Below the pieces are notes generated by a model, which saw only the letters and a program-made list of their open reading frames with translations, was not told the DNA's origin and did no database searches. 11,565 nt of DNA from JBDSTZ01 sp039927975 (lineage in GTDB: Bacteria > Pseudomonadota > Gammaproteobacteria > Burkholderiales > Burkholderiaceae_D), in assembly GCA_039927975.1 (NCBI GenBank), contig JBDSTZ010000052.1, positions 1-11,565 of the forward strand, written 5' to 3'. Positions 1 to 6,473 of this stretch are shown piece by piece. How positions within the stretch are numbered: the first letter of the stretch is position 1; each line of letters starts with the position of its first letter. The translations under genes were made by a program, and so were the position numbers.

Positions 1-2034
1 GACCATGGTGAATATCTTGCGCGCGGACGGCGCCAGCGCATTCAGGAGCTGGCCCGACTCCCACACCGGAACGGCGCCGATCTCCAACTCGCCGCGACGG
101 TTGACGCTGGCGCTGAGGCGTTCGAGCCGACCGCTCCAGCCGGCCGGATCGTAGCTGGACTGGATGACAAAGGCCATCGCACCGCCGCGCGTTGCCATGA
201 CGGTACGCGGCGACGCTGCCGCGCGCGAGGCGGCGGCGGCGGCGAACAATCCCTGCACGGCCGGCGCCACATCGGCGCCGGCCGGCGCGCCAAACCAGCC
301 GGCCGGCGTGGCGCCGTCGGCGCTCCATTCGCTATCGGGCGGCCGGCCAGCGCTAGTGATGAAGGGATTGCCGTCGCCATTGCGGTCATCAAAAGCGCCG
401 TACTTGGCGGCCAGGTAGAGGGCGCTGCTGGCTGCGCGCGCTGGCGCGCCAAGTTCGAGCGCGTAGCTGTCGACGCGTGGAGGCTTGTCCGGCCGAATGG
501 AGCTGGTGTGGGCCCGGTAGGCGCTGGCCGCCAGGTAGTAGCTGCCGGCGCCGTCGTCCATGGTGTCGAGGCCGAACAGGTCGGCGCGCCGCTTGCGGTT
601 GCCGTAGCGGCCGGCCGGGTCGGCCTCCATCGCGCCGATCGCGCGAGCCGCCTGCATGACGTCGAACTTCGCCGACGCGGAGTAGCTGTCGGCCGCGCGC
701 GGCGCATCCGGCTTGCCGACTCGCGTGTTGCCCGGCAAGTAGCGGTCGTCGATGAAGCCGGTGTGGCCGATGGTGGCAATCGCTACCCGCTGGCAGCTCG
801 ACATAATCGGATCGGCGCGGGTTTTCCAGACCGGGAAACCGGCATCGGCAGCGGCGCCCTCGGTCACGCTTGGCGCGCGGTTCTGCAGGTAGCGCAAGCC
901 TTCGTAAAACAGTTCGGCGCCAGGGTCGGCGCTCTTGTAGGCGCCCATGCGCCCAGGTTGCGCGCGCCCCAGTTGATTGATGTAGTTGATCGTGCCGCTG
1001 ACGGGACCTGGCGCACCGTCGGGATTGGCGAGCAGCACGCCGTTCGTCGCTTGCCACTCGGCCTGTGGATTGGGGCTGGCGGCATAGTCCGGGCCGGCGA
1101 AGCGGCGAGCACCGACGAACTTGAGCGGTGCGCGCAGCACGCCGCCGTACAGATTGGCATCGTCGGCGCCGTGTTCGGTCAGGTAGGACATCAGGCCGGT
1201 GCGCATATCGGCGCTGTAACGCTGGATCGCACCTTCGGGCTTGGCGTCGGTGCCGTACGCGCGGCAAAGGGTGCGCCGGCTGTCGGCCGGGCCGCACACG
1301 GCGACCCTGGCATTGAACTCGCCGAAGTATTTGTCCGACACCAGGCGCCGACCGCCGGCGCCAAAGCGGGGGGCGTCGCAGGCGTGCCCCTTGGCGCCTG
1401 GCGCCAGCAGCAGGCGGTTGCGGCATGAGACAACGTACAGCGTCGGGCTATCGAAAGGCGTCACTTTCGACGGCGCGCTGCCGCCGTCGTCCGCGCTCAC
1501 GCTCTTGCGCGGAAAGTAGTCGGTGCTGGCGTAGAAATCCGGATGGAAGGCGCCGTCGGGCAGCCAGGCGCGCTGCAGCACGGTCAGGCCAGGACGGTCG
1601 ACGATGCGGTCGCCGCCGGTGAGCGCCAGGCGCAGCAGGTCGAGGGTCGACATGCTGGCCCAGTTGAGGAAATTGCCGCTGAACGTGGCGCCGCCGCATT
1701 CGTGGCCGCTGTCGGCTGGCGCGACGATCGAGAAGTAGCCCGCGTCGTCGGACAGATCGGGCAGCAGCACGGAAGCCGAGCGGCGCGCCATCGGATAGCT
1801 GTAGCACATGCGCGGGTCGAAGTAGCCGTCGTACTCGACGTTGCGGCGGTAGTTGTCGCGATAGGCCGCGCCGGCGTCGACGAAGGTGAGCGACAGGTTG
1901 AGCAACATGCCCGGATGCGTGCGTTCGCCGGCGAGACCGAGCTCACCGTCGGGCACGGCCAGCTGCGGCGCGGCCAGCGCGGTGTGGGAGCAGCACAGCA
2001 AGAGCAGCAGGCGCAGAAGCCATCGAACGGTCAT
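1..2034 (-). CDS. pilY1: PilY1-type type IV pilus tip/assembly protein, N-terminal part (runs off the window)
   Basis: PilY1 proteins act with the minor pilins at the pilus tip and influence adhesion and retraction. The frame is open for 678 codons from the ATG at 2034 to base 1, with no stop, so the C-terminal beta-propeller is outside the window. Residues 1-21 form a Sec signal peptide (Arg-containing start, long Leu run, ALA before APQ). Family blocks seen: FSGNFLNWAS at 118-127, SCQRVAIATIGHTG from about 413, an Asp/Asn-rich DRNGDG loop at 550-555 and SYDPAGWSGRL around 627-637. No DxSxS (von Willebrand A metal site) was seen in the visible part, although some PilY1 proteins have one. The start is fixed by GGAGG seven bases upstream (2042-2046) and by a 4-base overlap with the pilX stop. 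The assignment to the family is firm; substrate and adhesive specificity cannot be told. Confidence 0.93.
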   Translation of the reverse strand, partial: MTVRWLLRLLLLLCCSHTALAAPQLAVPDGELGLAGERTHPGMLLNLSLTFVDAGAAYRDNYRRNVEYDGYFDPRMCYSYPMARRSASVLLPDLSDDAGYFSIVAPADSGHECGGATFSGNFLNWASMSTLDLLRLALTGGDRIVDRPGLTVLQRAWLPDGAFHPDFYASTDYFPRKSVSADDGGSAPSKVTPFDSPTLYVVSCRNRLLLAPGAKGHACDAPRFGAGGRRLVSDKYFGEFNARVAVCGPADSRRTLCRAYGTDAKPEGAIQRYSADMRTGLMSYLTEHGADDANLYGGVLRAPLKFVGARRFAGPDYAASPNPQAEWQATNGVLLANPDGAPGPVSGTINYINQLGRAQPGRMGAYKSADPGAELFYEGLRYLQNRAPSVTEGAAADAGFPVWKTRADPIMSSCQRVAIATIGHTGFIDDRYLPGNTRVGKPDAPRAADSYSASAKFDVMQAARAIGAMEADPAGRYGNRKRRADLFGLDTMDDGAGSYYLAASAYRAHTSSIRPDKPPRVDSYALELGAPARAASSALYLAAKYGAFDDRNGDGNPFITSAGRPPDSEWSADGATPAGWFGAPAGADVAPAVQGLFAAAAASRAAASPRTVMATRGGAMAFVIQSSYDPAGWSGRLERLSASVNRRGELEIGAVPVWESGQLLNALAPSARKIFTMV

Positions 2035-2660
2035 GGGGCGCCCTCCTCGCTGGCGGCCACGCGCCGGTAGGTCGATTGCAGCACTACCTGGGTGGATGGC
2101 CGGGCGCCGAAACCGATGGCGGTAATCCGGTAGACATTGCCGGCGCGCTCGCTGGCGTCCTCGCCGGCGCGTGCCACCGGCAGCAGTTCGATCAGGTAGC
2201 GCGGCCGCCGCGCGGTCAGCGCGCCCTCGCCGGCCGGCAGCGCGGCGCCGGTGAAGCGGCCGTATTCCACGGCGGCGCCATCGTCGGCCTTGTCGGCGGC
2301 CAGATCGGAAGCCTGCCAGGCCGGTTCGACGGGTGAATAGGCGCACAAGCCGGCGGCGTCGCCGCGCGCGGTGCAGCCGTCGACAAGGCCGTCGGCGAAA
2401 CCGACCGCGCTGCCGGGGGCGAACAGCGCCGCGCGGGCGGACGCGCGGTCGGCGCCGCCTTCGATATCGCGCTCGGCATCGGCCAGCGCAGCCTCGGCGG
2501 CCTGGAAGGCGATCTGCCGGTCACGTTCGGCGCGCGCGGCAAGTTCGGCGTTGAGCGCGCCCTGCGCCGCCGACAGGCCGACGATCATCAGCGCCAGCAG
2601 CACAAACAGCGCGGTCACGAGGGCGGCGCCGGATGCGCGCGTGGATGGCCGGGCTCTCAT
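2031..2660 (-). CDS. pilX: Minor pilin PilX
   Basis: The 209-residue protein is a type IV minor pilin expected in the inner-membrane priming complex and at the pilus tip. A short basic leader ends at Gly11 and is followed by a hydrophobic helix (about 12-34), then the typical PilX stretch IAFQAAEAALADAERDIEG. The C-terminus (YRITAIGFGARPSTQVVLQSTYRR) is also characteristic of PilX. If prepilin peptidase cuts after Gly11, position +5 of the mature protein is Thr, not Glu. PilX- and GspK-like subunits commonly lack this Glu, which fits a subunit at the tip of the complex. The gene overlaps pilW upstream and pilY1 downstream by 4 bases each. No strong Shine-Dalgarno lies before its ATG, so it probably depends on ribosomes finishing pilW. 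Confidence 0.93.
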   Translation of the reverse strand: MRARPSTRASGAALVTALFVLLALMIVGLSAAQGALNAELAARAERDRQIAFQAAEAALADAERDIEGGADRASARAALFAPGSAVGFADGLVDGCTARGDAAGLCAYSPVEPAWQASDLAADKADDGAAVEYGRFTGAALPAGEGALTARRPRYLIELLPVARAGEDASERAGNVYRITAIGFGARPSTQVVLQSTYRRVAASEEGAP

Positions 2661-3718
2661 CGCGTCGCTCGCAGGGCTGGATTGCGCAGCAGGACAGTGG
2701 TGGTGAACAGCTTGCGGTCGCGCTGGCGCAAGGTGGCGGGCATGTCGGCTTCATTCAGGCGCACGCCGGGGTCGCTGCGGCCGTAGGCGTCGCCATACGA
2801 TTTGCCGAACAGGTCGAACTGCACCGCTTCATGCCTGTCGTCGGGGCCGCGCACGCCGTGCAGCAGCAGGGCGATGCGGATGCTGGCGACCCGCTTCCAC
2901 CAGGTGCGGCGGCGCAGTTCGCGCGCGCGCGCCGGCGCGTCGGCGCCGGTCAGCACCAGCGCGGCGTCGAGTTGGTCGATGGCGCTGGCGGTGATGAATT
3001 CATTGGCCACGCCGTCGCCTGGCTCGTCGGTGTCTACGCCGTACAGCAACTGAAAGGTGTCGACGCCGGTGACGATGGCGTCGGCGCCCCAACCCTTTTT
3101 GCCGCGATACTTGCAGCGCAGTTCGGCCTCGCCGTCGGCGTTGCGGGCGACGTAGAAGATGCTCCAGCCTTCCTCCAGGGCGTTGACGGCGAAGCCGGCG
3201 CAACTGATGACGCTGCCGTCGCCGTCGGGCGACGGGCCGGCGCCGACGAAGCGCACGGCGAGGACGTCGCTGCCGTTGACGGCGTCGTCGCGCGGATCGG
3301 CGATGCCGTCGGTGTCGCGCGTCAGGCTGCGATTGTCGAGGCCACTCAGGCTGGCCTGCGCGTTCGGGTTGCCGTCAACGCCGACCTCGCCACTGTCCCA
3401 GTTGACGTAGGCGGCCTGGCGCGCGGCGCGGGTGATGATGTCGATCGCGTAGCGGCCGTTGTCGTCGATGCCGGCGCGCTGGAGTTGCGCCACGTAGGCG
3501 CGGTTGGCCGAGATCAGCAGCACGCCGCCGAACAGCAGCACCAGCATGCCGACGCTCATTGCGACCAGCAGCTCGGCCATCGAGACGCCGCGCGCGCGGC
3601 TCGTCCGTGCGCGCGGCCTGGTGGCGGGCGTCGCCGCATGCCGAACTGCGGGCCGAATTCCGCACCACAGCACTGGTCTCGCGCGGGACCTCGCCCGGAA
3701 TCTGACGCCGGGCATCAT
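2657..3718 (-). CDS. pilW: Minor pilin PilW with long basic leader
   Basis: The 353-residue PilW-family minor pilin is presumed to join PilV, PilX and PilY1 in initiating pilus assembly. The prepilin site is G44|VSMAE, with the conserved Glu49 at mature +5, followed by a hydrophobic helix to about residue 68. GRYAIDIITRAARQAAYVNW and the GSDVLAVRF block are typical of PilW. The leader before the cleavage site is 44 residues long with 12 Arg and no acidic residues, much longer than usual. The start is nevertheless supported by GGAGG (3725-3729) six bases upstream and by the ATGATG that overlaps the pilV stop. The only other in-frame start noted, a GTG at codon 16, has no good ribosome site. 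The family call is firm; whether the full leader is translated is likely but unproven. Confidence 0.92.
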   Translation of the reverse strand: MMPGVRFRARSRARPVLWCGIRPAVRHAATPATRPRARTSRARGVSMAELLVAMSVGMLVLLFGGVLLISANRAYVAQLQRAGIDDNGRYAIDIITRAARQAAYVNWDSGEVGVDGNPNAQASLSGLDNRSLTRDTDGIADPRDDAVNGSDVLAVRFVGAGPSPDGDGSVISCAGFAVNALEEGWSIFYVARNADGEAELRCKYRGKKGWGADAIVTGVDTFQLLYGVDTDEPGDGVANEFITASAIDQLDAALVLTGADAPARARELRRRTWWKRVASIRIALLLHGVRGPDDRHEAVQFDLFGKSYGDAYGRSDPGVRLNEADMPATLRQRDRKLFTTTVLLRNPALRATR

Positions 3719-4287
3719 CCCGGGCCTCCAGCCATGACAATGGCTACGCTGGGTGCGAAGGCACCGCTTCCATCGAGCGCTGTAGCGCCGTCAGGCTGCC
3801 TGCCGCGCCAGCCAAGTTTGATGACGATGGGCGCGTCGGCCCCGCCGGCGCAATCCCAGCCCAGCGCGTGGCGTGACGCGTCCCACACGCGCTGGTCGCG
3901 GCAGACCAGCACACGGCCACCGGGAAAGCTGGCGTGGACGGCCTGGCGCAGCTGGCCGATGTCGAATTCGGCCATGGCGGCGGAGTCGCAGGACGCGGCG
4001 TGGTGACATGGGGGCGGCGGCGCCGGCGGGCCGTCGAGCGCGCTGTCGTAACGCAGCTGGAGGTAGGGATTGCGGCCGTCGGGAATGCGCATTTGCGCCG
4101 GGTTGGCGCGCATGCTGTCGGCCAGCGTGGCGCCGAGGTGGACGGCACTCGACATGAGGCTCGACTCGTGGCGCGTGCGCAGCGAAACGGCGTGCGTGGC
4201 GCAGGCGCCGACGATACCGAGGGCGAGCACGAACACGGCGACCAGCACTTCGATAAGCGTGAACCCGCCGGCCATGCGCACGCGCAC
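3715..4287 (-). CDS. pilV: Minor pilin PilV
   Basis: The 190-residue minor pilin is the first gene of the visible pilus operon. A short leader MRVRMAGG is followed by FTLIEVLVAVFVLALGIVG, a textbook class III signal with cleavage after Gly8 and Glu13 at mature +5. The NPAQMRIPDGRNPYLQ region and the Cys-containing segment PPPPCHHAASC resemble PilV proteins. The start is a GTG at 4287, chosen because GGAGG (4294-4298) lies six bases upstream. GTG at 4281 and ATG at 4275 are in frame but badly spaced. Its TGA overlaps the pilW ATG. No FimT/GspH-type pilin gene precedes it: upstream come 287 non-coding bases and then nrdR. The operon promoter was not identified. Confidence 0.92.
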   Translation of the reverse strand: MRVRMAGGFTLIEVLVAVFVLALGIVGACATHAVSLRTRHESSLMSSAVHLGATLADSMRANPAQMRIPDGRNPYLQLRYDSALDGPPAPPPPCHHAASCDSAAMAEFDIGQLRQAVHASFPGGRVLVCRDQRVWDASRHALGWDCAGGADAPIVIKLGWRGRQPDGATALDGSGAFAPSVAIVMAGGPG

Positions 4288-4291
4288 CCTG

Positions 4292-4298
4292 CCCCTCC
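4292..4298 (-). promoter_or_regulatory. Ribosome binding site that decides the pilV GTG start
   Basis: On the minus strand GGAGGGG ends a few bases before GTG 4287, so the core GGAGG is six bases from the start. The in-frame ATG at 4275 would be 18 bases away. The sequence therefore favours initiation at GTG. Confidence 0.7.
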
Positions 4299-4374
4299 GA
4301 TTGATCGATGCGAGCTGTGCGCTAAAGGTCAGCGATGCGTCGCGTGGATATCTACGTTATCAGTGGAGAGTGGT

Positions 4375-4396
4375 GCTTGACTGCGATAGGTCAAGC
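4375..4396. promoter_or_regulatory. 22-bp dyad (GCTTGAC-N8-GTCAAGC) upstream of the pilV operon
   Basis: Perfect 7-base arms (4375-4381 and 4390-4396) are separated by 8 bases, about 90 to 110 bases before the pilV start. The size and symmetry suit a dimeric regulator. The minus-strand arm also reads TTGACC, resembling a -35 box, but no matching -10 was found at the right spacing. The function is inferred only. Confidence 0.35.
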
Positions 4397-4476
4397 GTGC
4401 GCGTGTGGGTGTCGGCGGGCAATGAAGGCGCGCGATGTCAGGGAGCCGATTGGAAAACGTCCGCGACCAAAGCGCC

Positions 4477-4502
4477 GTCATTCCCGCGCAGGCGGGAATC
4501 CA
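4477..4502. repeat. dRS3/REP-like palindromic repeat, copy 1
   Basis: The core ATTCCC-N8-GGGAAT (4480-4499) with inner bases GCGCAGGC has the form of the neisserial dRS3 repeat, and similar units are scattered between genes in many proteobacteria. It sits downstream of nrdR, facing an inverted second copy. It is non-coding and may form a small hairpin in the nrdR 3' transcript. Confidence 0.7.
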
Positions 4503-4526
4503 TTCCACTTCAACTCACAGGTGATA

Positions 4527-4554
4527 TGGGTCCCCGCCTGCGCGGGGAAGACGT
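4527..4554. repeat. dRS3/REP-like palindromic repeat, copy 2 (inverted)
   Basis: Read on the minus strand this is GTCTTCCCCGCGCAGGCGGG followed by GACCCAT. It matches copy 1 in the opposite orientation with the same GCGCAGGC centre. One stem pair differs compensatorily (T-A in copy 1, C-G here), so the hairpin is kept. The outermost pair is lost. Together with copy 1 it makes an inverted pair separated by about 25 bases, like a BIME arrangement, just after nrdR. Confidence 0.65.
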
Positions 4555-4574
4555 TGATGACGATTGGGTGAGAC

Positions 4575-5042
4575 CTACTTGCGCGGCTTGCGTTCGTGCC
4601 CGACTTCGGCGATCGCCTGCTGGAATTCGGCGAGGTCTTCGAAGTTCTTGTACACGGAGGCGAAACGGATGTAGGCGATCTTGTCGAGCCGCTTGAGCTC
4701 CTGCATCACGAGCTCGCCCACGTAGCCGGTATCGACTTCGCGCTGGCCGCTGGTGAGCAGCTTTTCTTCGATGCTGGCCACGGCCAGGTCGATCGCCTCG
4801 GCCGAGACGGGCCGCTTGCGCAGCGCCAGCATCAGGCTGGCACGCAGCTTGGAGCTGGCGAAATCGGTGCGGCTGCCGTTCTTCTTGACGATGAACGGCA
4901 TCGACAATTCGATCCGCTCGTAAGTGGTGAAACGCTTGTCGCACTGGGCGCAGCGACGGCGCCGGCGAATCGAATCGCCTTCCTCGGATACGCGCGTATC
5001 GAGGACCTGGGTGTCGTCATGCTGACAGAACGGACATTTCAT
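4575..5042 (-). CDS. nrdR: Transcriptional repressor NrdR
   Basis: The 155-residue protein has the normal NrdR length and architecture. It represses ribonucleotide reductase operons by binding NrdR boxes and senses ATP/dATP. The N-terminal zinc ribbon has Cys3, Cys6, Cys31 and Cys34 around a basic RRRRRC stretch and KRFTTYERIE. The ATP-cone domain covers about residues 49-139 (FIVKKNGSRTDF, SSKLRASLMLALRKRPVS, GYVGELVMQELKRLD). It lies 74 bases downstream of glyA on the same strand, a pairing common in Burkholderiales. A GC hairpin separates the two, so readthrough from glyA may be partial. No strong Shine-Dalgarno is visible before the ATG. Its targets, the nrd genes, are not in the window. 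Confidence 0.98.
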   Translation of the reverse strand: MKCPFCQHDDTQVLDTRVSEEGDSIRRRRRCAQCDKRFTTYERIELSMPFIVKKNGSRTDFASSKLRASLMLALRKRPVSAEAIDLAVASIEEKLLTSGQREVDTGYVGELVMQELKRLDKIAYIRFASVYKNFEDLAEFQQAIAEVGHERKPRK

Positions 5043-5076
5043 GATGGCGCCAGTGCTCTGTTCAAGTGAACCGCAA

Positions 5077-5101
5077 GGGCGCGGGCAACATGCCCGCGCC
5101 C
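5077..5101 (-). terminator. Strong GC hairpin between glyA and nrdR
   Basis: Perfect 10-base arms (GGGCGCGGGC at 5077-5086 and its complement at 5092-5101) surround a 5-base loop, 16 bases after the glyA stop. On the minus strand it is followed by TTGCGGTT rather than a clean T run. It may therefore be a weak terminator, an mRNA-stabilising 3' end or an attenuator before nrdR. Confidence 0.5.
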
Positions 5102-5116
5102 CGATACTGCATGGAC

Positions 5117-6364
5117 TTACTTGGCGTAGACCGGGTACTTGTCGGTCAGGACCTTGACTTCGGCCTTGACGCGCTCGATGGTCGCGGCGTCGTGCGGATT
5201 GTCGAGCACGTCGGCGATCAGGTTGCCGACCTTGGTCGCGTCTTCTTCCTTGAAGCCGCGGGTGGTGAAGGCCGGGCTGCCCAGACGGATGCCGGAGGTC
5301 ACGAACGGTTTTTGCGGATCGTTCGGGATGCCGTTCTTATTGCATGTCATGTGGGCGGCGCCGAGGATCGCTTCGGCTTCCTTGCCGGTCAGGTTTTTCG
5401 AACGCAGATCGACCAGCATCACGTGCGATTCGGTGCGGCCCGAGACAATGCGCAGACCGCGCGCGACGAGCGCCTTGGCCAGCGCGTCGGCGTTCTTGAC
5501 GACCTGTTTCTGGTACTCGACGAACGATGGCTCGAGCGCTTCCTTGAAGGCGACCGCCTTGCCGGCGATGACGTGCATCAGCGGGCCGCCCTGGATGCCG
5601 GGGAAGATCGCCGAGTTGATGGCTTTCTCGTGCTCGGCCTTCATCAGGATGATGCCGCCGCGCGGGCCGCGCAGCGATTTATGCGTGGTCGAGGTGACGA
5701 AGTCGGCGTGCGGCACCGGGTTCGGATACTGGCCGGCGGCGATCAGGCCGGCGTAGTGGGCCATGTCGACCATGAAGTAGGCGCCGACATCCTTGGCGAC
5801 CTTGGCGAAACGGGCGAAGTCGATCTTGAGCGAGAAGGCCGAGGCGCCGGCGATGATCAGCTTGGGCTTGTGCTCGTGGGCCAGGCGCTCCATGGCGTCG
5901 TAGTCGATGTCTTCCTGCTCGGTCAGACCGTAGGAGACGACGTTGAACCATTTGCCCGACATGTTGAGCGCCATGCCGTGGGTCAGGTGGCCGCCTTCGG
6001 CCAGCGACATGCCCATGATGGTGTCGCCCGGTTTGAGGACGGCGAAGAACACGCCCTGGTTGGCTTGCGAGCCGGAATTTGGCTGGACGTTGGCCGCTTC
6101 GGCGCCGAACAGTTTTTTCACGCGGTCGATCGCCAGCTGCTCGGCGACGTCGACGAATTCACAGCCGCCGTAGTAGCGCTTGCCTGGATAGCCTTCGGCG
6201 TACTTGTTGGTCAGCTGCGAGCCCTGGGCTTGCATGACGGCCGGCGAGGTGTAGTTTTCCGAGGCGATCAGCTCGATGTGGTCTTGCTGGCGGGTGTTTT
6301 CCTGCTGGATGACGGCGAACAATTCCGGGTCGACGCTGGCGAGGGTGTGGTCTTTTGAAAACAT
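5117..6364 (-). CDS. glyA: Serine hydroxymethyltransferase
   Basis: This 415-residue PLP enzyme interconverts serine and glycine while making 5,10-methylene-tetrahydrofolate, the main source of one-carbon units. Key parts are the ELIASENYTS block at 31-40, YAEGYPGKRYYGG around 55-67, PNSGSQAN at 95-102, VDMAHYAGL at 199-207 and the PLP-binding lysine in STTHKS (Lys229, the same number as in E. coli). The start is the ATG at 6364: it gives the standard family N-terminus (MFSKDHTLA) and has GGAG eight bases upstream. An in-frame ATG at 6499 would add 45 unrelated residues and lies inside the riboswitch, so it is rejected. Expression is probably controlled by the ZTP riboswitch in its leader. 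nrdR follows on the same strand. Confidence 0.98.
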   Translation of the reverse strand: MFSKDHTLASVDPELFAVIQQENTRQQDHIELIASENYTSPAVMQAQGSQLTNKYAEGYPGKRYYGGCEFVDVAEQLAIDRVKKLFGAEAANVQPNSGSQANQGVFFAVLKPGDTIMGMSLAEGGHLTHGMALNMSGKWFNVVSYGLTEQEDIDYDAMERLAHEHKPKLIIAGASAFSLKIDFARFAKVAKDVGAYFMVDMAHYAGLIAAGQYPNPVPHADFVTSTTHKSLRGPRGGIILMKAEHEKAINSAIFPGIQGGPLMHVIAGKAVAFKEALEPSFVEYQKQVVKNADALAKALVARGLRIVSGRTESHVMLVDLRSKNLTGKEAEAILGAAHMTCNKNGIPNDPQKPFVTSGIRLGSPAFTTRGFKEEDATKVGNLIADVLDNPHDAATIERVKAEVKVLTDKYPVYAK

Positions 6365-6373
6365 GAAAAACTC

Positions 6374-6415
6374 CAATCGATAGGGGTGCGGCAGCTGGGC
6401 TGGATGCATCGATTG
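6374..6415 (-). promoter_or_regulatory. Stem adjoining the glyA Shine-Dalgarno (candidate expression platform)
   Basis: The minus strand has CAATCGAT (6408-6415) and, 26 bases later, its perfect complement ATCGATTG (6374-6381). The GGAG ribosome site overlaps the end of the second arm. The stem could partly hide the ribosome site and so be the switch controlled by the upstream aptamer. This is seen in the sequence; the switching role is inferred. Confidence 0.45.
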
Positions 6416-6437
6416 AGGGTGCCGGCGAACGGAAACA

Positions 6438-6473
6438 GGCAGCCTCATCGTGCGCTTTCCATCGGTGGCTGCC
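6438..6473 (-). promoter_or_regulatory. Alternative hairpin overlapping the riboswitch 3' end
   Basis: On the minus strand GGCAGCC (6467-6473) and GGCTGCC (6438-6444) form 7 perfect pairs, followed by TGTTTCC. The first arm takes in part of the conserved GGGCA of the ZTP aptamer. This hairpin and the folded aptamer should therefore exclude each other. It could be a weak intrinsic terminator or a relay to the downstream stem. Confidence 0.4.

Noticed and set aside
389..1426. Open frames in other minus-strand frames within pilY1
   Set aside because: They are Arg-rich shadows; the PilY1 frame is open from 2034 to the window edge with matching family blocks.
1972..2034. Possible lipobox in the PilY1 signal peptide (LLLLLCC)
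   Set aside because: There is no Gly/Ala/Ser before the Cys as a lipobox needs; a normal ALA cleavage site follows.
2633..4006. 457-codon plus-strand open frame opposite pilW and pilV
   Set aside because: It has Val/Ala/Gly/Asp repetitive composition and no recognised motif; the pilins on the minus strand have clear class III signals.
4477..4554. CRISPR repeat or classical terminator reading of the two GC palindromes
   Set aside because: There are only two copies, in opposite orientation, with no spacer series and no T run; an inverted dispersed-repeat pair explains them better.
5066..6358. 430-codon plus-strand open frame opposite glyA
   Set aside because: The product is an Asp/Gly/Val/Arg-rich composition typical of antisense frames in GC-rich genes, and glyA on the other strand is unmistakable.
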